NCBI GenBank assembly: GCA_013397695.1
Contig: VYZI01000240.1
Location: 222,510-286,509 of the forward strand
Origin: Centropus unirufus
Lineage: Eukaryota; Chordata; Aves; Cuculiformes; Centropidae
DNA length: 64,000 nt
Direction: 5' to 3'
Positions 50,401-62,440 of this stretch are shown piece after piece (within the stretch, counting starts at the first letter, position 1; every line of letters begins with the position of its first letter). The position numbers and the translations under genes were made by a program. Below the pieces are notes generated by a model. It was not told where the DNA came from. It saw nothing but the letters and a program-made list of their open reading frames with translations, and did not search any database.

Positions 50401-53400
50401 AATCTCAGAGCCATGAAATTTATCGAGTCTGACCTAAGTCATTAACAAAAGGCAGGGTTTTATCTTTCTCTTTAATTGTACCTACTTACTAATATACACA
50501 TGTGTATCTATGAGGATATATTGGAATTGATGGAGCTGCTTTGAATCAACAGGGTTTCTGCATTTCTTTCCAGTGGTGTGGTCTTTTTTTTCTTCCTTTT
50601 CTTTCTCTATATCATGCCTCCTCCCCCCTCCCCTTAGCTGCAGATTTAAAGCTGTCTAAGTAGAATTCAAATAAAGAATATGCTAGAATTGGAAGGGTAA
50701 TTATAAGTCCAAAATCCCTCATACACCACTGGATTCTTTCCCTCTGATGCAGACTTTGAATTTCTCTGTGAAAGCAGAGAAAAAGCTTTTTTTGCTGCAT
50801 TGTCATTAAAACAGTTAGTCTGCAAATCCCGTACAGTCAAGAAAACAGCAGGATTATGTTTGAATCACAAGCATGGGCAATGTGTTCTACATAATTGCAG
50901 AAGTTACAGAGGAAAAGGATTTACAGATCATTCTGTCCATCTCACCTTCACTGCAGGATTGTTCTTTCCAGTGCTTCTTAAGTAATTTTCTGTGTAGTAT
51001 TACGTGTCATGTGATGGATCATCCACTGCTTTACTGGGAGTCTTGCAGCAGTTCTTAGTGGGTTGAAGGATGCAGTAGAGCCTACTAGTTTTAACCCAGC
51101 ATTGTTTACCAAGAGATTGTGTTTTCAATGTGAACTTTGGGAAAGTGCTTTATCTTAGTGTGTGTTCATCTGGGGCAATCAAAGCTAGATAAAGAGATGT
51201 GCAGGTGCCTTATCTCACTATCAAGATGTTTTCCCTGGAACTTGTTTTTCACCTTGATTTTTTCAATTTAATTGGAAAGCTTTTTCTTCTGAGAATTAAA
51301 AAAATAATTTCCCTTATGCTGATAACCTTTATTCTCTTAGTATTTCCCTACTGTTTTCTTCAGCTGTAAAATAGTGATTCTCTTTAATCACACTTCAGCT
51401 GATTTCTCTATTAAATATTGTATTTTGAGAAAGCCCATTCTAGGAAGTTCAGAAATTCTTAACAAAAAGAACCCACTAAAAACAAAAAACAAAGTTGGCA
51501 TACCTAGCCCATGACTCCTCTGCCTCATAACTGAAAACTTTTTCTCTTATTTGTAGTTGTGGGGTTTATGGAGTGTAGTTGTTATTTTCTTTTTCTTTCC
51601 TGAAAAAAAGGCCAAAGGGTTTTTTTTTTTATAGATAAGAAGACTTTTCTCCATGTCTGTAGCTAATAGCTTGTGCAGATTTGAATTTTTGCTTGGGTAG
51701 TGGAATGCCTGCTCCCAGGTGTCAACATACAGATATAAACCCTTATTAATATATCCTAACTCTCTCCACCCAGATATGTCACTGAGAAGCACATGAAAAA
51801 TTCTGGCGAATACTTTGCCCTGCAAACACACTGTTCTCTCTTTATCTAGGCTCTTGCTATTATCCATCCATTGTCTGTTTCAGTATTGTTTCTTTTAAGT
51901 TTTTATTCTTTCACTAAGGATATTAGTATTTCACTACTTTTCCCCAAGCCCTCACCTCATGAAGTTGCTCAATATATTTCTTACAATGGTGTTTTAGTGT
52001 CTTCCCCACCCCAACCAAAAATTTTAATGAAAATCTATCAAGCTATGTAAGTGTTTTTCTCATAAGTCTTATGGATTTCTGGTTTTCAAAAACTGCAAAC
52101 TCTTCCAGCTTTGGGGTAATCCAGAAGGAAGAAAACTCCTAATTTGAGGAAAGAAAACCCAACAACTCTTTCTAAAACCACCAGCTTCCCATGAACAGAA
52201 AAATTCTATGTGCATAATACATCCCAAGAAAAATAGTTGACATTTTCTGAACAATTTCTGCATCATTCCAACTGACTTAGATTTTGATCTTGTGCCTCTC
52301 CACATCCTTCTCTCCTGGTAAAGGTGAATCTATTATATTTTTGCTCCCTGACACTGAGTGCCCCTGACATTCACATTGAATACTGTCCGTAAAATGTTAT
52401 TAACAAGATGCTTCTTCTACATTAATGTTGCTCCAAATTCTCCAAAACTTGCACTTTTGCTCCTTAAAGGCAAGTTTCTTCTAAATTGAAGGCTAAAACA
52501 GCAGAAGCAGACTGGTCTTACCAGTGACTTAGAAATGCATCACCTGCAAGTTGGGAGATTTGAAAGGTTGCATGTGCCTGTGTTTTCAAAAATGCCCATG
52601 GGCTCTTTAAGCATGTAAGAGGTACTACTGCCCTAGTTCATGTTGCTCATTTTTGATTCCATCTTCTCACAAATTTCTTGGTCAAGCCATGCATTGGCGC
52701 TAAAAACTGGCTGAATTGTAGGGCGAGGATCCCCATAATTTAACAATAGCTCTCTAAGGTATTTTTTATCTAACCCTGAGTGTCCAGCATTTCTTCCAGA
52801 AGGCAGATTAACACACACTACAACTGGATGAGATGCCTGTGTCTCCACTTGCTATTGAAGGAATCCAGGATAATTAATTTATACAGGAGCTAAACCTAGC
52901 TCAGTCATTTTGTCCTGTGTTACAGCTTCTGAAATGGTCCCTGGGAATTAGGGATCAGTGCTCAATTCCTGTGCTCAATTCCTGTGTTTGTAGCATTCTG
53001 GAATAATTTCAGGTAAGTATCATGGTGAAAACAAGAAAAGGCATAGACATCCTGAGAGAAATATGCTATTTTTCTGGAACCCGTAAGTAAAATTGTCCTG
53101 CCTTGGTTACTCTGGAAGGTTGAATAGATAGGTAGCTTAGAGTGTCTGCTTTCACAGTGGTTCTTTAAGCTGTCTAGGAAGAGAGAAGATTTAGTTGGCA
53201 TTCTAGCTTAGATTTTCACACTCCAGTAGAACAAAATCCTGGGACAATTTTTTATAACACCATTTGTCATGACAACGGGAGTCTTTAAAATAATTAGAGA
53301 GCTATTTGCTACAGTGGTCAGCTAATAAGCAGAGGAGAGGATAACTTTATCGGTAGCCTGAAGTATAACTCTAGAATTGCATTCTGCCAGAGTGGGATAA

Positions 53401-56400
53401 AATTAAATGCTAGTGTAACAATCTGTGGAAGCAGTTGGGATCACAAAGCAGCCATCTTTTCTATAAGCTGGATTAGCCAGAGGCAAAATGCTTTCATCAG
53501 TCGATGATTGCAAAACCTTCTTTTTTTTTTCCTTTTTCTTTTATTCAGAAAGCTTTAGAAAGTGGATGAAGAGAAGTGTTGTGCTTTAAAGTGTTCAAAT
53601 ATCAGCTCCTGCAGGCACTTTCTGGGAATTAGAGTGTTGTTTAGCAACTCCTTGATTGCGAGGTTTGGAAACCTGAATTGCAGAACTGCAGTCATGCTAG
53701 AAAACAGTTATTGTTGTTGGCAAAGCTGTAGCAGTAGCTCTTGGGACAAGTTTCTCTGACTTTGTAAGAAATCCAAGGAACCTCTAGAGAAATAGTATCT
53801 TGGATTTGGGCTACAGGCATCAGCAGTGTGGAAAAGTTCATAGGACTTAGTTCCCTTGCTGGAGTAAAGTCATTAGTCTCTTCCTTGATCTTTTTAATAC
53901 CTGTTTTTATATTAGTGGAAACTTCTGCAACGGTGGCTCTGCTAAGGCAAGGGTATTTATCAGAAGGTAAATTCACAGGCTCTATTTTAGTATTGTCCTG
54001 ATGGGATTTCCTTTGCCAGCGATTCTTTTGGCTCACTCGATATGCTCATCCTCACTTGGAAGACTATGTTTTAATATGAGCATAAAGCATTCCTTAGCCA
54101 GTTGATCATCTTGGTAAACTGTTAGAGCTACTGTGAACCATTATCACTACTGTGTCCTGGAGATATCCAGAAGGTTATTTAGAGACTGAAGACTGAGTTA
54201 CTGCTCGTGATTAGGAATGGTATTGAATAAATTTATTTAGTTAATATAAAAACAACCACTTTGAAAATAACCTGGATATTGTATCATGTTACACAGAAAA
54301 GCAGATGCTGCCTTTTTTGCTAATGTCACACATTTATATGATTGTGGCACCTGTTTGCAAGCTTGGAGGTTAAAAAATAGGGCAGTAAACATATCAAATA
54401 GGCATTTGTTCCCTGAGAGCACCCCCTGTAATCTGTTTCATTTCCAATGTGGGAACTTCCTCTACTTGGGAAAGGTTGCTGCTCATAAACATAGTAAATA
54501 ATGAGTGTTCTCACTGATGTAGGTTGATCCAGTACCACTGGAGAACTTTAGTCCTGTTGCAAATAAGTGACAGACACCGTAGGAGACATACATCCAAATC
54601 AATGACAACTCACAGCTTGCATTTCCTTATAATTCTGGTCTAACCCAATGAGCTACTGACAGCTTTTAAAAACTCATTCTAACATATTGCATCTTTGGGT
54701 AGTTTAAATCAATGTTTGTTTTCTTTTGGTTATTTTCTTCTTTCTAGTTAAAACCACTGAAAATAAAAAACCCCTATCAGCTTGGCAAAAAGCATCTTCT
54801 CTCTTCATCTAAACTCACCATGGTTAGAGCCTTGGGTATTCTGTGAAGAGCATTTTTTTTAAAATCCTGGATCACATTCAGTAAAGCAAGTACAACATCT
54901 TTGTTCCTTAAAAACAAAGCAAAGCAAAAAATACTCCATAGACTGTCATGAATTTTAAAATCTGGTATGTGAGAGGTCTGCAGTTTCAGAAATGGGGCTT
55001 TTAAACTTCTGGGAAGTCATAATCCTGTAGTGGCAGTCTTCCCAGCATGAAGTATTCTTGTCTTGTCAAAGCAGCTTTGAAATTAACAAATGCTATTTCA
55101 TTGGTATCTTGAAAAACTCTGTGTTAGTTGCATTTTGTGTATGCTTTAAATAACATAGAGAAATTGTGTTATATGATGGCCTAGCAATTGAAGGGCACAG
55201 TCGGCTGTCATCTTTGTAACATTGCCTTGCTGGTGTCTCACTAGCTGCCAGAAGTTTTTTGTGTTGCTAAGCAGAGAATTTCCCCACAGGCAAAATCTTG
55301 TCCTCCTTTTATTCCATACCACTGACAGAACAAAGGGTTTGTTCCAAGTTATGCTGTCCTATTTTTTAGTTATCTTCTAAAAATTAGGCCAGAAGAGTTG
55401 AGCCTCCGTATTCTGAAAGGCTGATGGCCAGTTTACTTCCATTCAGCACTCTGTGCTGTGGTGGCATGGTTTTTTTGCCACATGCAAGTTTTTTCTGGTG
55501 TTTCCAAAGCAAAATAGTTTAGGAAAAAGAAAGCAAACTCAACAACTATTATTATATAGCCGTGAATATAAAACCTTCTCCTGGTTGTATTTTGGATAGC
55601 TGGTCAAGATGCTGCATTGTTGTATCTCAGCTATTACCTAGTGTCTTAAAAGGTTCAGGCAGATTGACTCTGTAAGAGGCAATTTCCATTCAACCTGCCT
55701 TTCACGTCTCACCTAGATACAAATATGAGACAGAAAATAGCAGTCTTATATTACTTCTTCCTGAACGGAAAACCCTCTGTTATTCAATAAGTAGTGTCTT
55801 GAGGTCCTATTCATGACCTGATGGATCTATGCACAGTAGTTGCATGCCGCTGATTTTCAGTGCTGATATTATCTGATATTTATCATTTTTGTATGTAGAG
55901 TTCACCATAGAAGGCCTACCTTGGATTAATGTAACAAAGGATTTCAATGACTGTTGTTAGTCTGTCTTTCTCTTCTCAGTGTTAATACTAAGCCCTTTTC
56001 AGGTAACAGTATGCTCTCTGTATAGCTAAAATTCATTGTGCACAAGAAATAACAGTAAGAGGAAATATTAAGAAGGTTGCTGCTTCATCGCCAGGGATTC
56101 ATAACCTCAGGGAAGCACTTAAGTAGCATTTTTTTCAGGTCTGATTTGGAATCTAGTTGTGAAGCGTTTTCTCTATTCAGAGGCCATGTACACGGTATGA
56201 GTTCAAAGCAGGGTAGTATGCTACTAATGCACTATGAGAAGAGCCTTACTGGAGCTTACTGGAACATCCCTGCCGGTGTGCAATGCCTGTAGCATTGGGC
56301 AATACTAAGTCTAAATGAGTGCCAAAAGAGCTGGAATATCATACTCGCAAGAAGTGCTTGTCAATATTGACCCAACAGGAGAAATATCGTATGTGGGCTT

Positions 56401-56812
56401 TTCTAAACCAGCAAGCTTGGACTTGTCTTCACTTAGTGTCAATCTGAGGTCATTAGTCTGTCTCTTACATGCAAAAATATCCAAGTGTCAATGACAGACT
56501 GCAGCTGATTGACATGGAGACATATGGATGAAGCTTCAGAGCTGCTCAAGGTACTTACTTGCCTCAAGTGGTGCACGGTTTACTATTCCTAATGATAGCC
56601 CCACCTTCATTTCAAGACCCTATGTTCTTCAGACTTCTCTGCACCTCCCAGTGTTCAACATGTTTCAAACATTATGAAGCTTATACCTTTATGAAGGTGA
56701 CTCATTCCTTCCCTGTCATTTATTTCCTGACATTTGGAATTGGATTTTGTGAAGGTACCACTTGCCTCTAACTGATAAGACATGTTTATTTCTGGCAAGA
56801 TGGATTTTTTGT
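47474..56812. other. non-coding stretch
   Basis: No gene or repeat recognised apart from short tandems, such as GTGCTCAATTCCT-like duplication at about 52958-52983. The minus-strand frame 48843-49427 (194 codons, ATG in fair context CCATGG, slightly raised GC) is the longest in the window. Its length is what chance predicts, and it has no domain, signal peptide or composition I recognise. Confidence 0.4.
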
Positions 56813-56970
56813 CTTGCTCCTCCCCTCTTTCCCTTTATCTTCCTCCATTTGCATTGTTCCTGCTGTTCTTCGTCTTCATTTTTGTCTCCCCCGCCCTCCT
56901 CCCTTGGCTACTTTTTTCTCTTCTTTTTCCTCTGTTCTTCATGTAGCCCTTCTCCCTCTTTTCACAGATG
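56813..56970 (+). repeat. polypyrimidine-rich tract
   Basis: About 155 bases dominated by C and T (CTCC, CTTC, TTCC words) with few purines. Low complexity; the overlapping open frames here are composition artefacts. Confidence 0.8.
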
Positions 56971-57777
56971 TTTCTGTTGCTCAGCCCACTTGTCTGAATC
57001 CCTCACCTGGAGCTGACGCAGTGACTATACAGATTATAGAAAAGAAAGTCCATCTCCCTTCTGACAGCTCTGGCCTATGTGTCACAGTCTACTCTATGTC
57101 TGTTTCCCAGAAGCATGTTGTTTTCATCTTTTTTTCAGTAGATTTTTTTTTCTTTTATGCAAAAATTGGTTTAATTCTTTGGGACTGGCACTTATAGTTT
57201 CGACATCATAGTTCAAGCCACTGCCTTCTGATTTCCAGACAGGACTTACCCCCGGCCATTATTTCTTGTTTGAGTTTCATTTTGTATAAATAAGTAAAGG
57301 CTAATTGAAGCCAAACAAACTCTAGGCCAAACAAATTGTAGGTTAGGTATTCACCTGGAACAAGGTGACCACAGGGTCATTAATGAATTAGTCACTGGGC
57401 TAGCTGCCACTCTGCAGTGTTTTACTCTGTTATTATCCAAACGAAATCTGGTTTCTATTATGCCCTTTCTTCTCTTCCCAAAGCGCAGGATAAATAAATA
57501 TTGTGTTTGGTAATGGAGAATTCTCTTCACCTATCCCCTGGCTGTAGGCCTGAGTTTGTTGGGAAGAACCAGATTTGGATTAGCCCATGCTCTGGGGAAC
57601 ACTATGATCTTTGTTCTGCCCTACATGAGTTGTGCTTTTCCAGTGGGAGTAGGAGCGTGTTAGGAAGGGTATTTCTTCTGAATGGAGTAAAGCAGAGCTA
57701 AAGTCTGAAAACACTGCATCAGTCTCACATGAAGAAGGGATTAGAATGGCATCCAATATCATCTGACTTAGTAGGGC

Positions 57778-57893
57778 AGAGAGAAATGAAGAAGTGGAGC
57801 TGGAAGAGGAGTGGTTGGGAAAAGAGGGTGTGATGAAGGAGGGAGGGAGGGAGAAAGAGATGGAAGATTGAAGGGAAGAAGGGAGGGAGGGTA
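57778..57893 (+). repeat. polypurine tract with GGGA repeats
   Basis: About 115 bases almost entirely A and G. Two GGGAGGGAGGG clusters (57841-57851 and 57881-57891) give six GGG runs within 51 bases, so G-quadruplex or triplex formation is possible in principle. The preceding polypyrimidine tract has the opposite strand bias. Confidence 0.8.
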
Positions 57894-60848
57894 GCTGCGT
57901 ATGCTGAGATAGCTACTGTGGCCAGCTAAGGAGACCCACCAATGGAGCAGGTAAGACTCGGGATCAGGGAAGATGGAGATGCTGAAGTGTGCAGGGAGTA
58001 GATCAGAGCACTGAAAGTTGAAAGACATTGCTGTGGAACATGGGGCAGCAAAGAAGTAGCTCTGCAAAGACCTAGACTTGAAACTGCATGCAGAGGCTGC
58101 TTGGCCATGTTTCAGGCTCTGCCTCAATGTTACTTGGAATAATTTTCTATCTTGTGCACTTCAGAACTTACAAGATGGGCTAAGGGAGAATGAGAAGACA
58201 CCCCACTGAGATCCCACAGACCCTCTGGGAGTGGGCTGGTTGCTGTCCAAGCAGCCTTGGCAGCCTGCCTTTGTTAGTTGAGCTTGTCAGGTTCATACCA
58301 GCACTTTTCAGAGCTGAAAGAGATCTGAACTATATGGCTTCTTTGTTTAGTAGGTATCACAAAAGACAAAACAAGAGCAGTGATAGTGAAAAGCAACCTC
58401 CCGTTACCTTTCTTATTAATATCATCTTTTCTTATGTGTGTGCTTTTGACTGTGACACTCAAAGGATAATTCATTAAAAAACTTTTTTAGAAAAAGTAGC
58501 CACATGAAGTGAATCTCCCTACTGTTACACTATTGTTCATTCAGGATGAGAGACTTTTATCAAGCCTTTAATTTATCTCAGAGTTTCATTCCATCATTTC
58601 TTTATTTCCAATCCCATTTTTATAATAGTGAGACTTTCTTTTATTTACATTGGTGAAGCCTTGAATTCATAAACTGTCAGTGATTTTAATATAGAATAAG
58701 GCTTTATCACTTCCTATAAATATATTTAGCCTGAGATTCATTCCAAGTAACCTTTAGTGGGCTCAGAAGAAATGTAACACTTTTTTATGTGTACATAGCA
58801 CTAGATTTAAAATGAGATTTCTGACATTTGTTGCCATTGTTAGAGAATGCAGGGAAATGCAGGGAATACTTTTACAGTGTTTAAGGCTGCACCACTTTGA
58901 AATAGTAAACCATTCTTTCCTACTTCAAAGTAATTTTATGGATATGTTTAAAGAACACTGATAGTTTGTCTATTGTATTTGTGAGTTTTATACTTAGCCA
59001 GAAAAAGAATCTTTGGAAAATGTTTTTTATTCAGTATTGTCTGTATTAAAATACAATCTGTGGACCATGACCAGCATCAAAGCCTCACCATGTGCTCTGT
59101 GCTGAGCATTGCCAGGTAAGGGATAATTCATGGCACAGGGGGTACTGTTGGGTCTTCCAGGCAGAAAACATTTTCTCATCCTTCTTCCCTCTTTTGCAAG
59201 CAGGATATTGTCACAAACAGATATTCAGCCTCCTCTTTCAGTGTCTCATTACCAGCCAAGAAGACAGGCTCCTGAGGGAGCTTAGCAAGGTCACAAAGGA
59301 AGATTACAACAGAGGAGGGAACTAGACCTAGATTTTTACCAGTTCCAGCACGCACAGAGGCTTGGCTAAAACTTTCTTGAGCGTCTTGCCTGCTGCTGAT
59401 TTTTCCCTCAGCTTGTTTGATTTTATTGGCAAACTTGTTTGGTCCCCTCCTCAAGCAGATTTTGCTGATGCTACCCTTTCTCTTGGAAAAGTTTGGAGAA
59501 GTTGTGTTTGGTGCTATTAGCTCTGCAGGAAATGTTCCAATCGATTTATCAATTTTGCTGTAAAATGAACTGTGCAGCTGCTGTATTTTTATTAGAGAAG
59601 TGACACAGACAAATTTTGTCCCAAGTTTCACTCAATAGCTAGTTCACCAGGAGCTAGGAGTGCTTTTGAAGCGAGAGTGATTCTCGGTTATGGATATCCT
59701 GTCATCTTTTTAGTTTTCTTGTCACAAGAAATATATGGTAACTATCAGCTTACATGGAATTGTTAGTGGCTGAGACTTTCTGGCCTGCATGGAAGAAGTA
59801 CCAAAAATTCTGAGGGAACAATGGATGGGTGGATGGGTTAGCAAGCCTGTGCCTCCAAGTTACTTTGGTACTGTTTAAGGGAAAGGTGAGCTCTCGTGGA
59901 GAGTAACACTACTGGGATGATATTGTGAGTAGAGGAGTGGAAATAGCTGGCCACATCCATTTTCTATACATGAAACATTTATGGTACTCAGCTTGTGGCG
60001 TCTGTCTCCTTGGGGAACTACACCCGGTATCTAAAGGTCTGCAAAATGCAACAGAAAGAAGCAAGTTATTATGTAGGCAGGCTTAAAGGGAATGCACAGG
60101 GACTTGCCGCTTCTGTGGAAACTGCTTGGCTATGCACAGATTGGAGAATATTGGAAACAGATGCACATGTACACAACTTTTGCGTTCAGAATACAAAGGT
60201 GTGAGCTGCATCTCTTATAGGCATCACATGTGCATGAGTAGATGCTTTGTATTTAGTACATCTTCACGAGCTAGTGCCTTCTGGGAAAAGTGTGCGCAGC
60301 TAATGATGTAGGTGCTTTCCATGGGGGTCTCATGTACTCACATACGTTTTCTGTATAGAATACTCAATCTTTTTCATTATTATGGTGTCAGGATTCCTGG
60401 GGAGACTGTTAGTGAGTTTTTCGGGGCCAGGTCCCATCATGATAAATATCCTCTAGAGTCAATGTACTCACACTGATTTAAGGTTTGACCTCTTCTTACC
60501 TGTATTCTTTTGTGAATGTGTTTCTGTCACTAATATACTCCACTAACTGCCTGATATATATATTGGAATACGTTACCAATGAACTATTTCTTGGCTGCTT
60601 TTAGAAAATGCATTTCTCAAACTACTTTTGATTACCTTTGTTCTCTCCTTTCTGTCAGATTGTGCTTTTGATGTGTTTGTAATCATGTATTATTCCCTCA
60701 AGGGAAGTGTTTAGAATCTCTTTTCCCTTCTAAGCCAAGCTGTCAGCTCTAGGGCTGTTATGTGTTTTGTACTCTTGCTTCACATAGTTCTAATTTAAAG
60801 GACAATTGCTTCATTCCTTCTGGTTTGATTTTGTTGGTTTGGGGTTGG
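57894..60848. other. non-coding stretch
   Basis: No gene or repeat recognised. A 51-bp minus-strand block (60500-60550) has an excellent donor (ATACAG|GTAAGA) and an open frame, but its acceptor is purine-rich and weak. Confidence 0.4.
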
Positions 60849-60951
60849 TTTTTTTTTTGGGGGGGATGCTTGGCAACTGTTGTGTTGTCAAGTTTTTTTC
60901 TTTTTTTTTGCTTGTCTTTTTTAATTTTTTTTTTTCATTTTTTTTTTTTTA
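60849..60951 (+). repeat. T-rich homopolymer region
   Basis: Several runs of 6 to 13 T, interrupted by GGGGGGG and a short unique piece. Low complexity; frames rich in phenylalanine here are artefacts. Confidence 0.9.
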
Positions 60952-62262
60952 TTCCCTTCCTTCCCGGTACTGGGAGTTTTTTTCTGTGATTAGTATCCTT
61001 ACTGACAGATAATGGAATTGAGCCATAATCCCTTAAGTGAAAGATCTTACTCTTTACCCATTGCATCTGACTGTATTTCCTATTTTTATAAAGGGATTTT
61101 ATTTTGCCTGGGTAAAAAGAGCTAGTAATCGAATTCATGTTAAAATATTTACTTTCCAGCTCATTCTATCCAAAACCAGCAGATGGCTGATAGGTTCTTG
61201 ATGCTTAAAACTTCGAATGAGATTTGTAACATTAATAAAAAAATATTCTGGATCGCTTTTGATTTACCTTTGGTACAAAGTGGAAGATTTCTAGATATTG
61301 TCTAGTTTGAATTCAAAGTGTAACTGGGACAACTCAGTGACCACAAAGAAATGGAATTGTTTTCGTTTTTGTCCTTTTATTTCTTTTTTTTTTTCATGTG
61401 TGCTGAAGACAGTTGGGAGTGTTGTCATCTCATCAGATCACTTAACTGTCACATAATTTCATCCAGAGATTCTTCTCTTGCAGCATCTCTCAGGTTTGAT
61501 TTGCTATAGATGTAAATTTGGTTACAGGCCACCTGGACAGATTCTTGACACAGGGGCGTGTATAGGCAGTGCCCTTCAGTCAATTCTTGACATGAATGAC
61601 TTAAAACACCAGTGTAATAATGGCTTACAGGGGATTAGAGTTACTTCCCTACATCAGATTTAGAAATATTTTCATTTACAGAAAGCATTTAAAGCGTGTG
61701 TAATAAGTTCAGATCCATCTCTTCATTAATGCTTCAGCCCCAGAAGTCTTCTAAAAGACATTCAAAACACAACAAACTGCAAAAGTTGAAGCAGCTGCAG
61801 GCATAGGGCATAAGATGACTTCTGCATGCTATCTCACTTGATAACTAAACATTTTTTCCCTTGATGCCTGTGGTGGAATATGTAGTGTTGCCTCTTCCAC
61901 TACCAACCAGCTTTTGGAAAGGTTTTCTCTGACCCTGTGCACAGTAAGACCTGGGCAGTTTCACTGGGGAGGTGCAGGCAGAGCATTGCTATTACTCAGT
62001 GGGATGTCCTGGCACCACACAAAATAGGGAAACTCAAAAAACGCGAAACCTGCCAAAGTCTAACCATACCCTCCTCTATGGGAATTTGGCTGAAGTGTCC
62101 CATTAACTCTGCCAGGACATTGATTTTTATATTCTAGTTTTACTCTAAGTACAGAGCTGGCATTTTTTTTTTGGTGTCTAACAGGCCTAAAATGATGGTT
62201 ACTCTGAGTGGGAGGAAAGTGGTGGAACCAGGTCCAGAGCACTTTTTTCAGACAGCTGAGGA
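60952..62262. other. non-coding stretch
   Basis: Nothing recognised on either strand. Confidence 0.4.
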
Positions 62263-62440
62263 CATAACATAGGAATAGAGAGTCAGATCAGTCCAAAAAC
62301 CTGTCTCATCCAGTACTGTCTTCGCAACAAGGGCTGCTTGCAGACGCTCTGCATGGGAGTTTGACAACCATAACATGCTTTGAATGTCCCATCCCTTGGA
62401 TAACTTTCCAGCTTGTAGCAGACATTGGCGAAAGGGTTGA
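62263..62440 (+). repeat. probable ancient amniote interspersed repeat
   Basis: The string from ACATAGGAATAGAGAGTCAG through CAGTCCAAAAACCTGTCTCA and CCAGTACTGTCTTC resembles, from memory, an old repeat seen in turtles and birds with the core CAGACCAAAGGTCCATCTAG. The later CCCATCCCTTGGATAACTTT fits the same family. Many mismatches; I am not sure of the family name, and the right edge is approximate. Confidence 0.35.

Noticed and set aside
60500..60550. 51-bp minus-strand block with donor ATACAG|GTAAGA and open frame QLVEYISDRNTFTKEY
   Set aside because: The acceptor side is AT-rich (ATATATATCAG) without a pyrimidine tract, and no partner exon was found. Kept only as a weak pseudo-exon.
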